A DNA stretch of 37,101 bases from Chloroflexota bacterium (lineage in GTDB: Bacteria > Chloroflexota > Limnocylindria > Limnocylindrales > CSP1-4): NCBI GenBank assembly GCA_030447745.1, contig JAUJOH010000001.1, forward strand, positions 378,536-415,636. The letters are read 5' to 3'. The position numbers and the translations under genes were made by a program. Positions 36,586-37,101 of the stretch are shown here, one piece after another (the first letter of the stretch is position 1; every line of letters starts with the position of its first letter). The notes under the pieces were generated by a model. It ran no database searches, was not told where the DNA came from, and worked only from the letters and a program-made list of their open reading frames with translations.

Positions 36586-37101
36586 CGGGCGCCTCCGGCG
36601 TGCGCCTTGGCGACGTCCCCGATGAGCTTGGCCAGCTCCTGCGGGCGCGACCACATCGGCCAGTGGCTCGTGGGCAGGTCGACCCAGGTCACGTTGCGGA
36701 GCTCGGGGATGCCGGCAAGAAATGCCCAGTCGGGATGCTCCTTGGCGTAGGTCTGGTACTGCTCTGCGCTGAACCCCGTGCAGATGATCGTGCTCGGGAC
36801 GTCGCGGCGCGCGTCGTTCGTCAGCTCGGCCGCCTCGCGCAGGAGGCTGCCCGGGACCGGGACTGCCCGCTGGCGGAACGTCTCCTTCTGCTCCTCGCTG
36901 AGCCCGTCGAGGTTCTCCTCCTCAGCGATCTCGTCCCAGACCATGGGCTTCTCGACGCCGTCGAAGTCCGGGTCGAGAGCGCCCTTCCCGGGTGCGGTGT
37001 CGACGTAGACCATGGCGGCGATCCGCTCGGGGACCCGGTCGCTCGCGGCGTAGCCGGAGAAGCCCGTTGCGCTGTGGACGGCGAGGACGACCGGCGCATC
37101 C
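36582..37101 (-). CDS. Alpha/beta-fold hydrolase (N-terminus beyond window)
   Basis: At least 172 residues; the start lies beyond base 37101. The visible part begins DAPVVLAVHSATGFSGYAAS, with the nucleophile-elbow position occupied by V-H-S-A-T instead of the usual G-x-S-x-G, then VPERIAAMVYVDTAPG. The C-terminal half has STIICTGFSAEQY, and VDLPTSHWPMWSRPQELAKL supplies the catalytic His and resembles the cap-less esterase-like alpha/beta hydrolases. Its stop overlaps the DinB-like gene start. Confidence 0.85.
   Translation of the reverse strand, partial: DAPVVLAVHSATGFSGYAASDRVPERIAAMVYVDTAPGKGALDPDFDGVEKPMVWDEIAEEENLDGLSEEQKETFRQRAVPVPGSLLREAAELTNDARRDVPSTIICTGFSAEQYQTYAKEHPDWAFLAGIPELRNVTWVDLPTSHWPMWSRPQELAKLIGDVAKAHAGGAR

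Overview
The window is a high-GC (roughly 70% by eye) bacterial chromosome segment packed with short operons. Many neighbouring genes overlap by 4 bp (ATGA or GTGA), and GTG and TTG starts are common. A dcw cell-wall cluster, sdhCDAB, sucCD, a propionyl-CoA/methylmalonyl-CoA module, parAB, an RsbRST stress module and a LysM protein with a particular cysteine-rich N-terminus together suggest a Chloroflexota-like (Limnocylindria/Thermomicrobia-type) organism. This is an inference from gene content and protein style; the window has no rRNA or other marker that proves it.

Layout. 1-7270, minus strand: dcw cluster reading mraZ, rsmH, a small basic protein gene, ftsL-like, ftsI, murF, mraY, murD (cut by the window edge). 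No murE lies between ftsI and murF. 7085-7987: mraZ leader and promoter, then about 740 bp of GC-rich DNA with no convincing gene. 7988-9381: a membrane-anchored LysM protein (minus) and a divergent 80-residue Cys-containing protein (plus). 9442-9784: rnpB (RNase P RNA, minus) with a good sigma-70-type promoter and an 18-bp SOS-box-like palindrome just upstream. 9877-14764, minus: icd, sdhC, sdhD, sdhA, sdhB, rnhA. 14926-17466, plus: sucC, sucD and a hypothetical gene. 17384-23280, minus: carboxyltransferase (pccB-like), biotin carboxylase, biotin carrier protein, methylmalonyl-CoA mutase large subunit (frameshifted near its end) and methylmalonyl-CoA epimerase. 23522-25304, plus: parA and parB. 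25355-28509, minus: UbiA-type prenyltransferase, small hypothetical genes, a HAD phosphatase and a YggT protein. 28774-30095, plus: msrA and a histidine phosphatase. 30269-30727, minus: a secreted two-repeat chaplin-like protein. 31012-33835, plus: a LuxR-family ATPase regulator broken by two apparent single-base deletions. 33927-35632, plus: rsbR, rsbS, rsbT. 35660-37101, minus: TfoX-N protein, DinB-like protein and a partial alpha/beta hydrolase.

How the genes work together. The carboxylase, epimerase and mutase convert propionyl-CoA to succinyl-CoA. SucCD, succinate dehydrogenase and the isocitrate dehydrogenase next door carry this through the TCA cycle, so 10-23 kb is largely one metabolic neighbourhood.

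The most striking unexplained signal is a set of four near-identical 16-bp palindromes (consensus GTCTTTGCGCAAAGAC) at 20193, 21671, 23296 and 24831. They sit about 1.5 kb apart, flanking parA and inside parB and the carboxylase genes. They look like a lineage-specific parS centromere cluster. ParB has a correspondingly unusual recognition-helix region, and two DnaA-box-like sites lie between pccB and parA. Several reading-frame breaks (mutase C-terminus, the LuxR regulator, possibly the UbiA start) may be real or may be assembly indels.
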